Positions 7,964-16,519 of a DNA stretch of 20,404 nt are shown here, piece after piece. This DNA is from an uncultured Rhodospirillales bacterium. GTDB lineage: Bacteria > Pseudomonadota > Alphaproteobacteria > Acetobacterales > Acetobacteraceae. Each line of letters begins with the position of its first letter. Within the stretch, counting starts at the first letter, position 1. The DNA is taken from positions 1-20,404 of the forward strand of contig CAIYPH010000056.1 of assembly GCA_903928045.1 (NCBI GenBank), written 5' to 3'. A program made the position numbers and the translations under genes. The notes below the pieces were generated by a model that was not told the DNA's origin, searched no databases, and saw only the letters and a program-made list of their open reading frames with translations.

Positions 7964-8152
7964 TCAGCCCTGGGTGGGGGCGGCCGGCTTGGCCTTGGGC
8001 TTCTGCGCGGCGGTCTTGGCGCCGGGCTTCACGGTCTTCTTGGCCGTGGTCTTCTTCTTCGCGGTGGTGCTGGTGTCGGGTGTCTGGGCCATGGCGACGG
8101 CCGGAAGGGTCATGCCGATGGCGGCGAGCAGGGCTCTGCGGTTGAGGATCAC
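7964..8152 (-). CDS. Small lysine-rich exported protein
   Basis: This 62-residue protein has an N-terminal twin-arginine-like or Sec signal (NRRALLAAIGMTLPAVAMA, probable cleavage after residue 22). The mature part is about 40 residues, almost entirely Lys, Ala, Thr and Pro in irregular KKTTAKK / KPKAKPAA repeats. It would be a strongly basic, disordered periplasmic or wall-associated peptide. In composition it resembles the Lys/Ala/Pro-rich acid-shock protein Asr of enterobacteria, but I see no real homology. The start is GTG at 8152-8150 with CTGGAG upstream. It lies 128 nt downstream of prfB on the same strand and is convergent with the MFS gene. The function is unknown. Confidence 0.6.
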   Translation of the reverse strand: MILNRRALLAAIGMTLPAVAMAQTPDTSTTAKKKTTAKKTVKPGAKTAAQKPKAKPAAPTQG

Positions 8153-8180
8153 GGCGGCGCTCCAGGATTTCGGTTGCGGC

Positions 8181-8248
8181 GAGAGGGTGCATCTTAGGCA
8201 TCACGCGAACAAGACGCGCTACGTGCCTGAAATATCAATGCACCTCTC
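8181..8248 (-). other. 68-nt imperfect hairpin between prfB and the small lysine-rich gene
   Basis: GAGAGGGTGCAT (8181-8192) pairs with ATGCACCTCTC (8238-8248) with a single bulged G. Inside it AGGCA (8196-8200) pairs with TGCCT (8224-8228), and CGCG with CGCG around the loop AACAAGA. In the minus-strand transcript this structure follows the prfB stop and precedes the small gene. No U-run follows it, so it is not a classic terminator. It could be a processing, stability or attenuation element, or part of the small gene's 5' leader. Only the base pairing is seen directly. Confidence 0.4.
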
Positions 8249-8280
8249 GTCGAGCCGTGGCAAGTCCTTTACGCGGCCGG

Positions 8281-9412
8281 CTACTGCGCCTGGGCCGAGG
8301 CATCCGACCGCGTGGCGCCGACCCGCGCCGCCAGGGCGGCGGCCATGAAGGCATCGAGATCGCCGTCGAGCACGGCGTCGGGATTGCCCTTTTCCACCCC
8401 GGTGCGCAGGTCCTTCACCATCTGATACGGCGCCAGCACGTAGCTGCGGATCTGATGGCCCCAGCCGATCGCGGTTTTCGCGTCTTCCTGGGCCGAACTG
8501 ATCGCCTCGCGGCGCTGCAATTCTGCCTCGTACATCCGCGCCTTCAGCATCCCCATGGCGGTGGCGCGGTTGCGATGCTGGCTGCGATCGGTCTGGCAGG
8601 CGACGACGATGCCGGACGGGATATGTGTGATGCGAATGGCGGACTCGGTCTTGTTGACGTGCTGCCCACCGGCACCCGAGGCGCGGTAGGTATCGACCTT
8701 GAGGTCCGAGGGATCGATCTCGATCTCGATCGTATCGTCCACCACCGGGTAGACCCATACGCTGGCGAAGCTGGTCTGGCGCCGGGCCGCCGCATCGAAG
8801 GGGGAGATGCGCACCAGGCGGTGCACGCCCGATTCGGTCTTGAGCCAGCCATAGGCATTGGGGCCGGAAATCTGCAGGGTGACGGATTTCAGGCCCGCCT
8901 GCTCGCCCTCGCTCTGGTCGAGCAGTTGCAGCTTGTAGTTATGCTTTTCCGCCCAGCGCGAATACATGCGCATGAGCATCTCGGCCCAGTCCTGCGCCTC
9001 CGTGCCACCGGCGCCGGCGTTGATTTCCATGTAGCAGTCATTGCTGTCGGCCTCGCCGGAGAGCAGGCTCTCGATCTCGCGCCGCTTGGCTTCCTCGGCG
9101 AGGTCGCGCAGCGTGGCGAGCCCGTCGGTCACCATCGCCGCCTCGCCCTCGGCTTCGGCCATCTCGATCAGCTCGATGGTGTCGGCAACGTCGGTCTCAA
9201 GCTTGATGACGCCTTCGATGAGGCCGGCGAGGCGGTTGCGTTCGCGCATCAGCTCCTGGGCCTTGGCGGCGTCGTTCCAGACGTCGGGGTCCTCGGCGCG
9301 GTGGTTCAGTTCCTCGAGGCGGGGGAGGGCGACATCCCAGTCAAAGATGCCTCCTCAGCAGCGCGACGGACTGCTTGATCTGTTCGTTGAGGGCGTCGGA
9401 TTCGGCGGACAT
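8281..9412 (-). CDS. prfB: Peptide chain release factor 2, with programmed +1 frameshift
   Basis: RF2 recognises UAA/UGA stop codons and triggers peptide release on the ribosome. The 376-residue product is made from two frames: codons 1-23 (ATG at 9412), then a +1 shift at CTT-TGA-C, then 353 codons to the stop at 8281. The second part has the stop-codon-recognition tripeptide SPF (about 203-205) and the catalytic GGQ (about 248-250), at almost the same positions as in E. coli RF2. The sequence between the slip site and the downstream frame ([13 protein letters not shown] ...) is the normal RF2 N-terminal helix, so this is not a pseudogene. An annotation starting at the internal ATG at 9249 would lose 54 residues. 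It lies 45 nt after mrcA on the same strand. The frameshift makes RF2 synthesis autoregulatory. Confidence 0.95.
9340..9355 (-). promoter_or_regulatory. prfB: RF2 autoregulatory frameshift site
   Basis: Read on the minus strand, the site is AGGAGG CAT CTT TGA C. The AGGAGG (9355-9350) is a perfect internal Shine-Dalgarno sequence placed 3 nt before the slippery CTT (9346-9344). It is followed by the in-frame UGA (9343-9341) and a C, the weak-termination context. This is the arrangement known for E. coli prfB, with the same spacing. Low RF2 favours the +1 slip and so raises RF2 synthesis. Confidence 0.95.
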
Positions 9413-9457
9413 GGTCTCGGCTTCCGTTGAACGGGCGGGAGAGGATTCAGGGGCGCG

Positions 9458-12124
9458 TCAATACAGCCCGTCCATCGAGCTGTCGACCCCGCCGGCGGTC
9501 GGCTTGGCGGGCTTGGCCACTGCGGCCTCGCCGTCGGTGGCGATGGTCGTCGGTGGCGCGCCACCCACCGGGCCGGATGCGCCAGGTACCTGGCCGGTCT
9601 TGAAGGCATCCGTCACCTGGCCGGAGCCGCTGTCCCAGGAGGCCAGCGTGACGCCGGGCGGGGCGACGAACTTGAGGTTCGGCCGGTTCTTGAGCGCGAC
9701 GGCCATGAAATCATGCCACACGGGAGCTGCATTGGCGCTGCCGGTCTCGTTGTTGCCGAGCGTGGTGGGGGTGTCGAAACCGATCCAGACGGCGGTGACG
9801 AGGTCGGGCGTGAAGCCGACGAACCAGGCGTCGTTGAATTCCTGGCTGGTGCCGGTTTTGCCGGCGATCTGGCGGTTGAGCCCGGCGCCGGCCGCGACGC
9901 CGGTGCCGCGGGTGACGACGCCCTGCATCATGGTGACGATCTGGAACACGCTGGCGGCATCCACCACCTGCTTGCGCGGATCGCTGAGCTGCGGCGGTAG
10001 CGCCGGGTTATCGCAGTCGGCGCAATCAGGGGCGGGGGCGCGCCACAGGACGCGGCCGTCGCGGTCCTGCACGCTGTCGATCAGGGTCGGGATCACCTCG
10101 CGGCCGCCGGCGGCGAGTGCGGCGTAACCGGCGGCGTTGCGCATCACCGTGGTTTCGACCGCGCCCAGCGCCGCCGGGAGGACGCGGGGCATGTCGTCGA
10201 CCACGTGCAGCCCGATGGCCGTCTGCGCCACCGCCTGCATGCCGACGCGGTCGGCGACGCGGACGGTGACGAGGTTAAGCGACTTCTCAAGGGCCACGCG
10301 CAGCGGTACGGGGCCGTTAAAATCCAGCTCGAAATTGCCTGGCCGCCATTTGCCGGCCGCGCCCTGGTCGACCACGAACGGGGCGTCGAGGAATTTCTGC
10401 GATGGCGGGATGTTGGCCATCATCGCTGTCAGATAGACGTAGGGCTTGAAGCTGGAGCCGGGCTGGCGGCTGGCTTGCGTGGCGCGGTTGAACTGGCTGA
10501 GCTCGAAGCTCCAGCCGCCTGACATCGCCAGCACGCGGCCGGTCGCCGGGTCGATCGACACCAGTGCGCCCTGCACCTTAGGCACCTGGCGCAGCAGCAG
10601 GCGCTCCGGCCGGGCGGGGTTGCGGCCCTGCGCGGCGATCGCCGGGGCGGTCTCGACCATTACGAGGTCACCGGGCACCACCACCTCGGCGATTTTGCGC
10701 GGCGCCGGTCCGGGTTTGCCCTCTTTCAGCGCCCGCGCCCAGCCGAGATCGGCGAGCTGCATGGGCAGCACGCGTGGCTGTACGATGCTGGTGCCGGGCG
10801 CGCGTTCCATGAATCCCAGCCGAGCCTCGGCGTCGCTCGCCTCGATCACCACCGCCAGCCGCCATTCGGGCAGCAGGCCGGCGGGGCGGGGCGTTTGCGC
10901 CAGCGCGTTGGTCCAGCTCTGGCGGAAGGCACCGGACGCCTCGACATGCGCCACCGGCCCACGCCAGCCGCCGCGCCGCTGGTCATACCGCATCAACCCG
11001 TCATGCAGCGCCTTGTCGGCGGCGAGCTGCAGGACCGGGTCGAGCGTGGTGCGGACCATGAGCCCGCCCTGGGTGGTGCGATCGGCGCCGAAGCGCTCGA
11101 CCAGGGTGCGCCGCACCTCCTCGCCGAAATACTCGCCACCCGCGACGACCTCGGGCCGGCGGAACGGCGAGGGGGCGATCGGCGTTGCCTTCGCCTGGGC
11201 GGCCTGCTCGGCGGTGATGGCGCGGTCATCGGCGAGGCGGTCGATCACCCAGTCGCGCCGGGCGCGGGCGGCATCGGGGAAGCGGAAGGGGTTGTAGTTG
11301 TTGGGGGCTTTGGGCAGGGCCGCGAGGAAGGCCGCCTCGGGCAGGGTGATTTCGTCGAGCGATTTGTTGAAATAGGTCTGCGCCGCGGCCGCCACGCCGT
11401 AGCTTTGCAGGCCGAGGAATATCTCGTTGAGATAGAGCTCGAGGATGCGCTCCTTGCTGAGCGACTGCTCGATGCGCGCGGCCAGGATCATCTCCTTGGC
11501 CTTGCGGGCGATCGAGACCTCGTTGGTCAGCAGCATGTTCTTGGCGACCTGCTGGGTGATGGTCGAGGCGCCGATGGGGCGGCGGCCCTGGCCGTATTGC
11601 AGGATGTCGGTGATGGCCGCGCGGGCGATGGCGACCGGGTCCACGCCCTTATGGGTGTAGAAGTTCTGGTCCTCGGCCGAGATGAAGGCCTGTTTGACGA
11701 TGTCAGGGATGGCGCGGGCAGGCACGAAGATGCGCCGCTCGGTGGCGAGTTCGGCCAGCAGGCGCGAGTCGCCGGTGTAGAGGCGGCTCATCACCCTCGG
11801 CTGATAATCGCGCAGGTTCTCGAGGTCCGGCAGGTCGGCGCTGAAGCGCTGGTAGCCGGCGTAGAGCACGACCGCGCCGGCGACGGCACCGAGAATGAAG
11901 AGGCCGAAAACCAGAGAGATCAGCCGGCGCACCCATGCCAGAGGTGCCGGCTTGCGACGGGGTTTGGCTTGTTTCTCGCGCTTCGGCTTGGTGGTTGCGG
12001 CAGGCGCGACCGGAGCCGCCTCGGGTGCATCCGGCGCCTGGTTGGCCGTGGCCGCTTTTGGCGGCTCGGCGCGAGGGCGCCTGCGCCCGCCCAGCGGGTC
12101 GCCAGCTGTGAGAGGTTGGTTCAT
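9458..12124 (-). CDS. mrcA: Penicillin-binding protein 1A (bifunctional peptidoglycan synthase)
   Basis: This 888-residue class A PBP polymerises glycan strands and cross-links peptides in the periplasm, anchored in the inner membrane. The order is: a basic, Pro/Ala-rich cytoplasmic tail (1-66), one membrane helix (about 67-90), a GT51 glycosyltransferase with catalytic E151 in AEDQNFYTHKG and GASTITQQVAKN (185-196), an OB-like insertion (about 390-510), and a transpeptidase with SSFK (S557, K560), SLN (615-617) and KTGTS (756-760). A CADC cysteine pair lies near 701-704. The ATG at 12124 was chosen because it gives a normal N-terminus and avoids overlap with the amidase gene; reading further upstream only adds Arg/Cys-rich non-family sequence. 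The Shine-Dalgarno sequence is weak. It sits between the amidase and prfB on the same strand. Confidence 0.93.
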   Translation of the reverse strand: MNQPLTAGDPLGGRRRPRAEPPKAATANQAPDAPEAAPVAPAATTKPKREKQAKPRRKPAPLAWVRRLISLVFGLFILGAVAGAVVLYAGYQRFSADLPDLENLRDYQPRVMSRLYTGDSRLLAELATERRIFVPARAIPDIVKQAFISAEDQNFYTHKGVDPVAIARAAITDILQYGQGRRPIGASTITQQVAKNMLLTNEVSIARKAKEMILAARIEQSLSKERILELYLNEIFLGLQSYGVAAAAQTYFNKSLDEITLPEAAFLAALPKAPNNYNPFRFPDAARARRDWVIDRLADDRAITAEQAAQAKATPIAPSPFRRPEVVAGGEYFGEEVRRTLVERFGADRTTQGGLMVRTTLDPVLQLAADKALHDGLMRYDQRRGGWRGPVAHVEASGAFRQSWTNALAQTPRPAGLLPEWRLAVVIEASDAEARLGFMERAPGTSIVQPRVLPMQLADLGWARALKEGKPGPAPRKIAEVVVPGDLVMVETAPAIAAQGRNPARPERLLLRQVPKVQGALVSIDPATGRVLAMSGGWSFELSQFNRATQASRQPGSSFKPYVYLTAMMANIPPSQKFLDAPFVVDQGAAGKWRPGNFELDFNGPVPLRVALEKSLNLVTVRVADRVGMQAVAQTAIGLHVVDDMPRVLPAALGAVETTVMRNAAGYAALAAGGREVIPTLIDSVQDRDGRVLWRAPAPDCADCDNPALPPQLSDPRKQVVDAASVFQIVTMMQGVVTRGTGVAAGAGLNRQIAGKTGTSQEFNDAWFVGFTPDLVTAVWIGFDTPTTLGNNETGSANAAPVWHDFMAVALKNRPNLKFVAPPGVTLASWDSGSGQVTDAFKTGQVPGASGPVGGAPPTTIATDGEAAVAKPAKPTAGGVDSSMDGLY

Positions 12125-12171
12125 GCGCGCGCAGTTACACCAGATCGTGCTGCCGGCGGTAGCACCGCGCC

Positions 12172-13026
12172 TCAGCCCTGCGCGGGCGGCAGCCCGGCGG
12201 AGCGCTCGTGCTGCATGGCAAACCATCCGTCGACGGCGCGGCGCATCGCGGAGGCGACCTTGGCGCGGTGCTCGGGACGGCGGAGCGCCGTTTCATCCTC
12301 GCGATTGGACATGAAGCCCATCTCAACCAACACGGAAGGAATGTCGGCGGCCTTGAGCACCATGAAGCCGGCGTGGCGCGAGGGGTTTTGGATCAGCGGC
12401 AGGTCGTGCCCGAGTTCGCCCACCACGCGGCTGGCCAAACGTGCGGAACCCTGCCGGGTTTCCTGCCGGACCAGGCTGGAGAGGATGCGCGAGACTTCGG
12501 GCGGGGCGTCGTGGAAGCCGGGGCCGCCGAACCGGTCGGCGGCATTTTCCCGCCGCGCCAGGGCCGCGGTCTGCCGGTCGGAGGCCGCCTCGGCCAGGGT
12601 ATAGACGCTGGCCCCGCGCACGCCGTGATCCCCCAGTGCGTCGGCATGCATCGAGACGAACAGCGCGGCGCCACGGCGCTGGGCGAAGGCGACGCGTTGT
12701 TCGAGCGGGATGAACACGTCGCGCGTCCGCGTGAGTTCAACCCTGTACCGTCCGCCAGCGGTGAGCTGGCGCTGGAGTTCCTGTGCCGCCGCGAGCGCGA
12801 TGTGCTTCTCATAGGTGCCGGATACGCCGATGGCGCCGGGGTCCTTGCCGCCGTGCCCGGGGTCGAGGATGACGAGCGGAGGAGCGGGCTTGGGGGGTTT
12901 GGTGCTGTTCTGCCGCGCCGAGGGTACGGCGGCCTCCCCGTGGTCCGGCCAAAGGGAGCGGATGGTCACACCAGCGGCAAGCAGGAGACGGCGGGAGATC
13001 AACAGGGGTCCCTCGTTCGCGGACAT
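12172..13026 (-). CDS. amiC: N-acetylmuramoyl-L-alanine amidase, Amidase_3 (AmiC-like)
   Basis: This 284-residue zinc amidase cuts the bond between muramic acid and the stem peptide during septal wall splitting. The N-terminus has a twin-arginine-like signal (ISRRLLLAAG), as AmiA/AmiC of E. coli are Tat-exported. The Zn and catalytic residues are visible: H58 in ILDPGHGGKDPG, E73 in TYEKH, H127 in SMHADA and E235 in VLVEMGFMSN. A stretch at about 141-192 matches the regulatory helix region that covers the active site in AmiB/AmiC enzymes. The AmiC-type N-terminal AMIN domain is absent, so the protein is shorter than E. coli AmiC. The gap to mrcA is 47 nt on the same strand, so the two are probably co-transcribed. 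The gene symbol is approximate. Confidence 0.85.
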   Translation of the reverse strand: MSANEGPLLISRRLLLAAGVTIRSLWPDHGEAAVPSARQNSTKPPKPAPPLVILDPGHGGKDPGAIGVSGTYEKHIALAAAQELQRQLTAGGRYRVELTRTRDVFIPLEQRVAFAQRRGAALFVSMHADALGDHGVRGASVYTLAEAASDRQTAALARRENAADRFGGPGFHDAPPEVSRILSSLVRQETRQGSARLASRVVGELGHDLPLIQNPSRHAGFMVLKAADIPSVLVEMGFMSNREDETALRRPEHRAKVASAMRRAVDGWFAMQHERSAGLPPAQG

Positions 13027-13113
13027 CGGTGAAAGCCTAACAAATTACTTCCAGAATTGCACGTTGAGCGTTGATTACGGCGAATTCAGGGTGGAAGGCG
13101 CCTCAGGCGTCCG

Positions 13114-13192
13114 CTTGTGCGCTTGCACAAGGCCGGGGTTTGCTCCATGGTCCATCTGCTACGGTGACGTCACCGGCTCGGCGCGATCGCGC
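13114..13192. repeat. Cluster of three perfect short palindromes upstream of rne
   Basis: First, CTTGTGC-GCTT-GCACAAG (13114-13131) is a perfect 7-bp hairpin. Second, CGGTGACGTCACCG (13162-13175) is a perfect 14-bp palindrome. Third, GCGCGATCGCGC (13181-13192) is a perfect 12-bp palindrome only 5 nt further on. Palindromes of this sort are typical of dimeric regulator sites or RNA stems. No regulator can be named. Confidence 0.5.
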
Positions 13193-13481
13193 AGGGGTCG
13201 GGGGTGCGAGCGGGTGCAATGCAGGCGCTGGCGATAAGCCAGGATGCGCAGAGCAGGATCGCGATACCCGCCACCGTCCGCGCCGCGCGCTACCAGCGCC
13301 GGCAAGGCCGCAGATGCAGGCGCCGCCACGGAGGGCGGCCGTATCGGGTGGCGGCGGGGGACGCGCAAGCGACCGGCACTATTTCCACCGGGGCGGCGCG
13401 CCCTGATACGGCGCGCGCCCGACCGCAGATACAGGGTCCGATGACCGTCACGACGCGTAATTTTCCCGGGACCGACGTCTC

Positions 13482-13514
13482 GAACCGCATTCGGTTCCCG
13501 GAACGCGCACGTTC
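13482..13514 (+). repeat. Pair of small hairpins in the rne leader
   Basis: GAACCG-CATT-CGGTTC (13482-13497) and GAACG-CGCA-CGTTC (13501-13514) are adjacent perfect stems of 6 and 5 bp, about 130-160 nt before the rne ATG. If transcribed they would form a tandem stem-loop in the 5' UTR. A role in RNase E feedback is only suggested by analogy with other bacteria. Confidence 0.35.
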
Positions 13515-13642
13515 ATCGTTCGACGCGTTTTCTTCCCTGCCACTCCTGCGACCGGGTCAGCCCCTCCCGCCATGCCTATCGCCCCCGACGCGCACCGCCA
13601 ATGCGGCGCGCGCGACCAGGGCCCACCGGAGTTCAGGGCTTT

Positions 13643-16519
13643 ATGACCAAGCGCATGTTGATCGACGCCACCAACGCGGAAGAAACCCGCGTTGTGGTGC
13701 TGGACGGTAACCGCCTCGAGGATTTCGACGTCGAGACGTCCACCAAGAAGCAGCTTAAGGGTAACATCTATCTCGCCAAGGTCGTCCGCGTGGAGCCCTC
13801 GCTCCAGGCGGCCTTCGTGGAGTATGGCGGCGGCCGCCACGGCTTCCTTGCCTTCGGCGAAATCCATCCCGACTACTACCAGATCCCCGTCGCCGACCGG
13901 CAGCGACTGCTTGCCATGCAGGCAGAGGAAGCCCGCGCCGAGGCCGAGGCCGAGGAGGCGGAAGACGCCGAGGAGAAGCCGGCGCCCCGCCGGGAGAGGG
14001 ACCGGGATCGTCGGCGTGACCGCGACCAGGAGCGTGAGCCGGCCCGCGAGCAGGCTTCCCCGCTCGCGGTCAGCTTCGGCGAAGTGACCTACGGCGCTTT
14101 CGATCCTGACGGAACAGCGGCCGCCGAGCCCGCGGTTGACGCCGTCGTGGCTTCCGATGAACCCGCCGAGGCCGCCGCGCCAGAGCCGTTTGACCCGGCC
14201 CAGGACGAGGTGCCCGACGAGCCCGGCTATGACGATCTCGACGCCCCAGTGTCCGACCAGCCGCCGCCCGAGGCGCTCGGCGGCGAAAGCGACGTCTTCG
14301 AGGGCAATGGCGCCGATGAGGCCCGTGCCCGCCGCTCTTCGCGCTTCCTGCGCAACTACCGCATTCAGGAAGTGATCCGCCGCCGCCAGATCCTGCTCAT
14401 CCAGGTCGTCAAGGAAGAACGCGGCACCAAGGGTGCGGCGCTGACTACCTACATTTCGCTCGCGGGCCGCTTCTGCGTGTTGATGCCCAACTCGCCGCGC
14501 GGCGGCGGCATTTCGCGGAAAATCACCTCCGCGGCTGATCGCCGTCGCCTCAAGGAAATCACTGCCGAGCTGGAAATCCCCCAGGGCATGGGCCTGATCG
14601 TCCGCACCGCCGGCGCGGCGCGGCCGAAGCCGGAGATCAAGCGCGACTGCGAATATCTGATGCGCCTGTGGGACGACATCCGTGAGCACACCATGCAGTC
14701 GGTGGCGCCGGCGTTGATCTACGAAGAAGCCAGCCTCATCAAGCGCGCCATCCGCGACGGCTACTCGCGCGATATCGACGAGGTGTTGGTCGATGGTCGC
14801 GACAGCTGGAAGGCCGCGCATGATTTCATGCGCATGCTGATGCCCGCGCATGCCCGCAAGGTGATCCAGTGGCGCGAGGCGGAAGGCGGCGGCCAGTCGC
14901 TGTTCAGCCGCATGGGTGTGGAAGCCCAGCTCGACGCTATGCTGTCACCCACCGTGCAGCTCAAGTCCGGCGGCTATCTCGTCATCAACCAGGCCGAGGC
15001 GCTGGTCGCTATCGACGTCAACTCCGGGCGCTCCACCCGTGAGCGGAACATCGAGGAGACGGCGCTGCGCACCAACCTCGAAGCCGCCGAGGAAGCCGCC
15101 CGCCAGCTCCGCCTGCGCGATCTCGCGGGCCTGATCGTCATCGACTTCATCGACATGGAATCGCGCAAGCACAACGCGATGGTCGAGCGCCGCCTCAAGG
15201 ACGCGCTGAAGAACGACCGCGCGCGTATCCAGGTCGGCTCCATCAGCCATTTCGGCCTGCTGGAGATGAGCCGCCAGCGGCTGCGCCCCAGCCTTACCGA
15301 GACCAATTTCATCACCTGCCCGCACTGTGCCGGCCTCGGCCATGTCCGTAGCGTGGAAAGCAGCGCCATGCACGTGCTGCGCGCTGTGGAGGAGGAAGGC
15401 GCCAAGGGCCGCTCGGCCCTCGTCACCGTGCATGTCGCCGGCGCGGTTGCCATGTATCTGCTCAACCACAAGCGCGATCGCCTGGTCGAGATCGAGACGC
15501 GGACGGGGATGCGGGTGCATTTCGCCGCCGATGACGCACTGGTGGCCCCGCAACTGCGCATCGAGCGGATCCGCGCCCTCGAGCCGGGCGAACGCCCCGC
15601 GCCGACGCTGATCCCGATCGCCCCGGCCCCGACCGCGACAGTGCCGGATGAGATCGAAGAGGACGATGTTGCCTTCGCCGGCGATAGCGAGGATGCCGCC
15701 GAACCAACGGTGACCGATGCCGCCGCCGAGGCGCGCGCCGAGGAAGGCCGTCGCCGTCGTCGTCGCCGTCGCCGTGGCGGCCGCCGCGAGGATGGCGAGG
15801 CTGAGGATGCCGAGGGTGATGCGCCGTTGGAAGCCGCGCCTGTGGTTGACAGCGATGGTGACGCCCCGGCCCCTGACGGGGTGGAGGCAGCGCCTGCCGA
15901 GGAGGCGGTGGCTGAAGCGGCGGCTGGCGAGCAGCCCGCTTTCGAAGACGGTGCGCTTGACGAAAATGGCCGTCCTCGTGCCCGTCGCCGTGGCCGCCGC
16001 GGCGGCCGTCGTCGTCGTCGCGATGAGGATGGCAACGAGATTCCGGATGCCAGCGACGCGTCTGCGGAGACCGACGAGGTAGCACCCGTGGCAGCGCCTG
16101 TCGTGGCGCCGGCTCCGGTTTACGTGGCCCCGGCCTACTCCGGACCGACACCGGCGGACCCGTTCGGCGGCCAGTCGATCATCGATATTTTCGATATCAT
16201 GGAGCAGCAGGAAGCCGAACAGGCCGCGGCGACCAGTGCGCCGGTTGCACCGACTCCGCTGGTAGCCGAGACGGCCGCCGTCCGCGCAGTTGTGGTGGAG
16301 CCCGTGGCGGAAGCGCCGAAGCCGGAGGAGGTGCCCGCGGAAGTGGTCGCCGCGCCAGCCCCGGTGGAGGCCGTTGTACCTCCCGTCGCTGCACCTGAGC
16401 CGGTCGTGGCCACGCCGACCGCAGCGGAGCCCGCCGTGGGCACGGCGATCAAGCCGATCGTGCTTGGCGAGGACCCGGCACCCGCGACCCCGCCGAAGCG
16501 GGGCTGGTGGCGGCGCTAA
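13643..16519 (+). CDS. rne: Ribonuclease E (RNase E/G family)
   Basis: This 958-residue endoribonuclease initiates mRNA decay and processes rRNA/tRNA precursors, and is the usual degradosome scaffold. Visible in order are: the N-terminal RNase H-like part, the S1 domain split by a charged, acidic/Arg-rich insertion (about 91-230) typical of alphaproteobacterial enzymes, the 5'-sensor region, the DNase I-like catalytic core with D458 in AIDVNSGR and D501 in VIDFIDM, and the zinc-link CPHC (559-562). A disordered C-terminal half follows with two Arg-rich clusters (near 705-720 and 780-800), long Pro/Ala/Glu stretches, and a terminal GWWRR. The ATG at 13643 (MTKRMLIDAT) matches the family's N-terminus and has GGAG upstream. 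An upstream in-frame ATG at 13601 would add 14 unrelated residues. Confidence 0.95.
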   Translation: MTKRMLIDATNAEETRVVVLDGNRLEDFDVETSTKKQLKGNIYLAKVVRVEPSLQAAFVEYGGGRHGFLAFGEIHPDYYQIPVADRQRLLAMQAEEARAEAEAEEAEDAEEKPAPRRERDRDRRRDRDQEREPAREQASPLAVSFGEVTYGAFDPDGTAAAEPAVDAVVASDEPAEAAAPEPFDPAQDEVPDEPGYDDLDAPVSDQPPPEALGGESDVFEGNGADEARARRSSRFLRNYRIQEVIRRRQILLIQVVKEERGTKGAALTTYISLAGRFCVLMPNSPRGGGISRKITSAADRRRLKEITAELEIPQGMGLIVRTAGAARPKPEIKRDCEYLMRLWDDIREHTMQSVAPALIYEEASLIKRAIRDGYSRDIDEVLVDGRDSWKAAHDFMRMLMPAHARKVIQWREAEGGGQSLFSRMGVEAQLDAMLSPTVQLKSGGYLVINQAEALVAIDVNSGRSTRERNIEETALRTNLEAAEEAARQLRLRDLAGLIVIDFIDMESRKHNAMVERRLKDALKNDRARIQVGSISHFGLLEMSRQRLRPSLTETNFITCPHCAGLGHVRSVESSAMHVLRAVEEEGAKGRSALVTVHVAGAVAMYLLNHKRDRLVEIETRTGMRVHFAADDALVAPQLRIERIRALEPGERPAPTLIPIAPAPTATVPDEIEEDDVAFAGDSEDAAEPTVTDAAAEARAEEGRRRRRRRRRGGRREDGEAEDAEGDAPLEAAPVVDSDGDAPAPDGVEAAPAEEAVAEAAAGEQPAFEDGALDENGRPRARRRGRRGGRRRRRDEDGNEIPDASDASAETDEVAPVAAPVVAPAPVYVAPAYSGPTPADPFGGQSIIDIFDIMEQQEAEQAAATSAPVAPTPLVAETAAVRAVVVEPVAEAPKPEEVPAEVVAAPAPVEAVVPPVAAPEPVVATPTAAEPAVGTAIKPIVLGEDPAPATPPKRGWWRR

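Larger units (their letters stand above)
13027..13642 (+). promoter_or_regulatory. Divergent intergenic region / rne leader, no credible gene
   Basis: About 616 nt separate the amidase start (minus) from the rne start (plus). Open frames here are Arg/Pro/Ala-rich, without family features, and look like GC-rich noise. The stretch should hold the divergent promoters and a long rne 5' UTR. In E. coli rne is autoregulated through such a leader, and conservation of that mechanism here is inference. Several perfect short palindromes are present (listed separately). A CU-rich tract at about 13526-13575 precedes the start codon. Confidence 0.55.

Noticed and set aside
8257..9378. 373-codon plus-strand frame over prfB
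   Set aside because: Low-complexity shadow; RF2 motifs SPF and GGQ lie on the minus strand.
8281..9412. prfB as a frameshifted pseudogene
   Set aside because: The in-frame TGA sits in the conserved programmed frameshift context with an internal Shine-Dalgarno sequence at the correct distance.
10895..12604. 569-codon plus-strand frame over mrcA and amiC
   Set aside because: Shadow frame; the opposite strand has unmistakable PBP1A and amidase motifs.
13071..13600. Possible small genes in the rne leader
   Set aside because: Frames are Arg/Pro/Ala-rich, overlap each other, and lack ribosome binding sites or family patterns.
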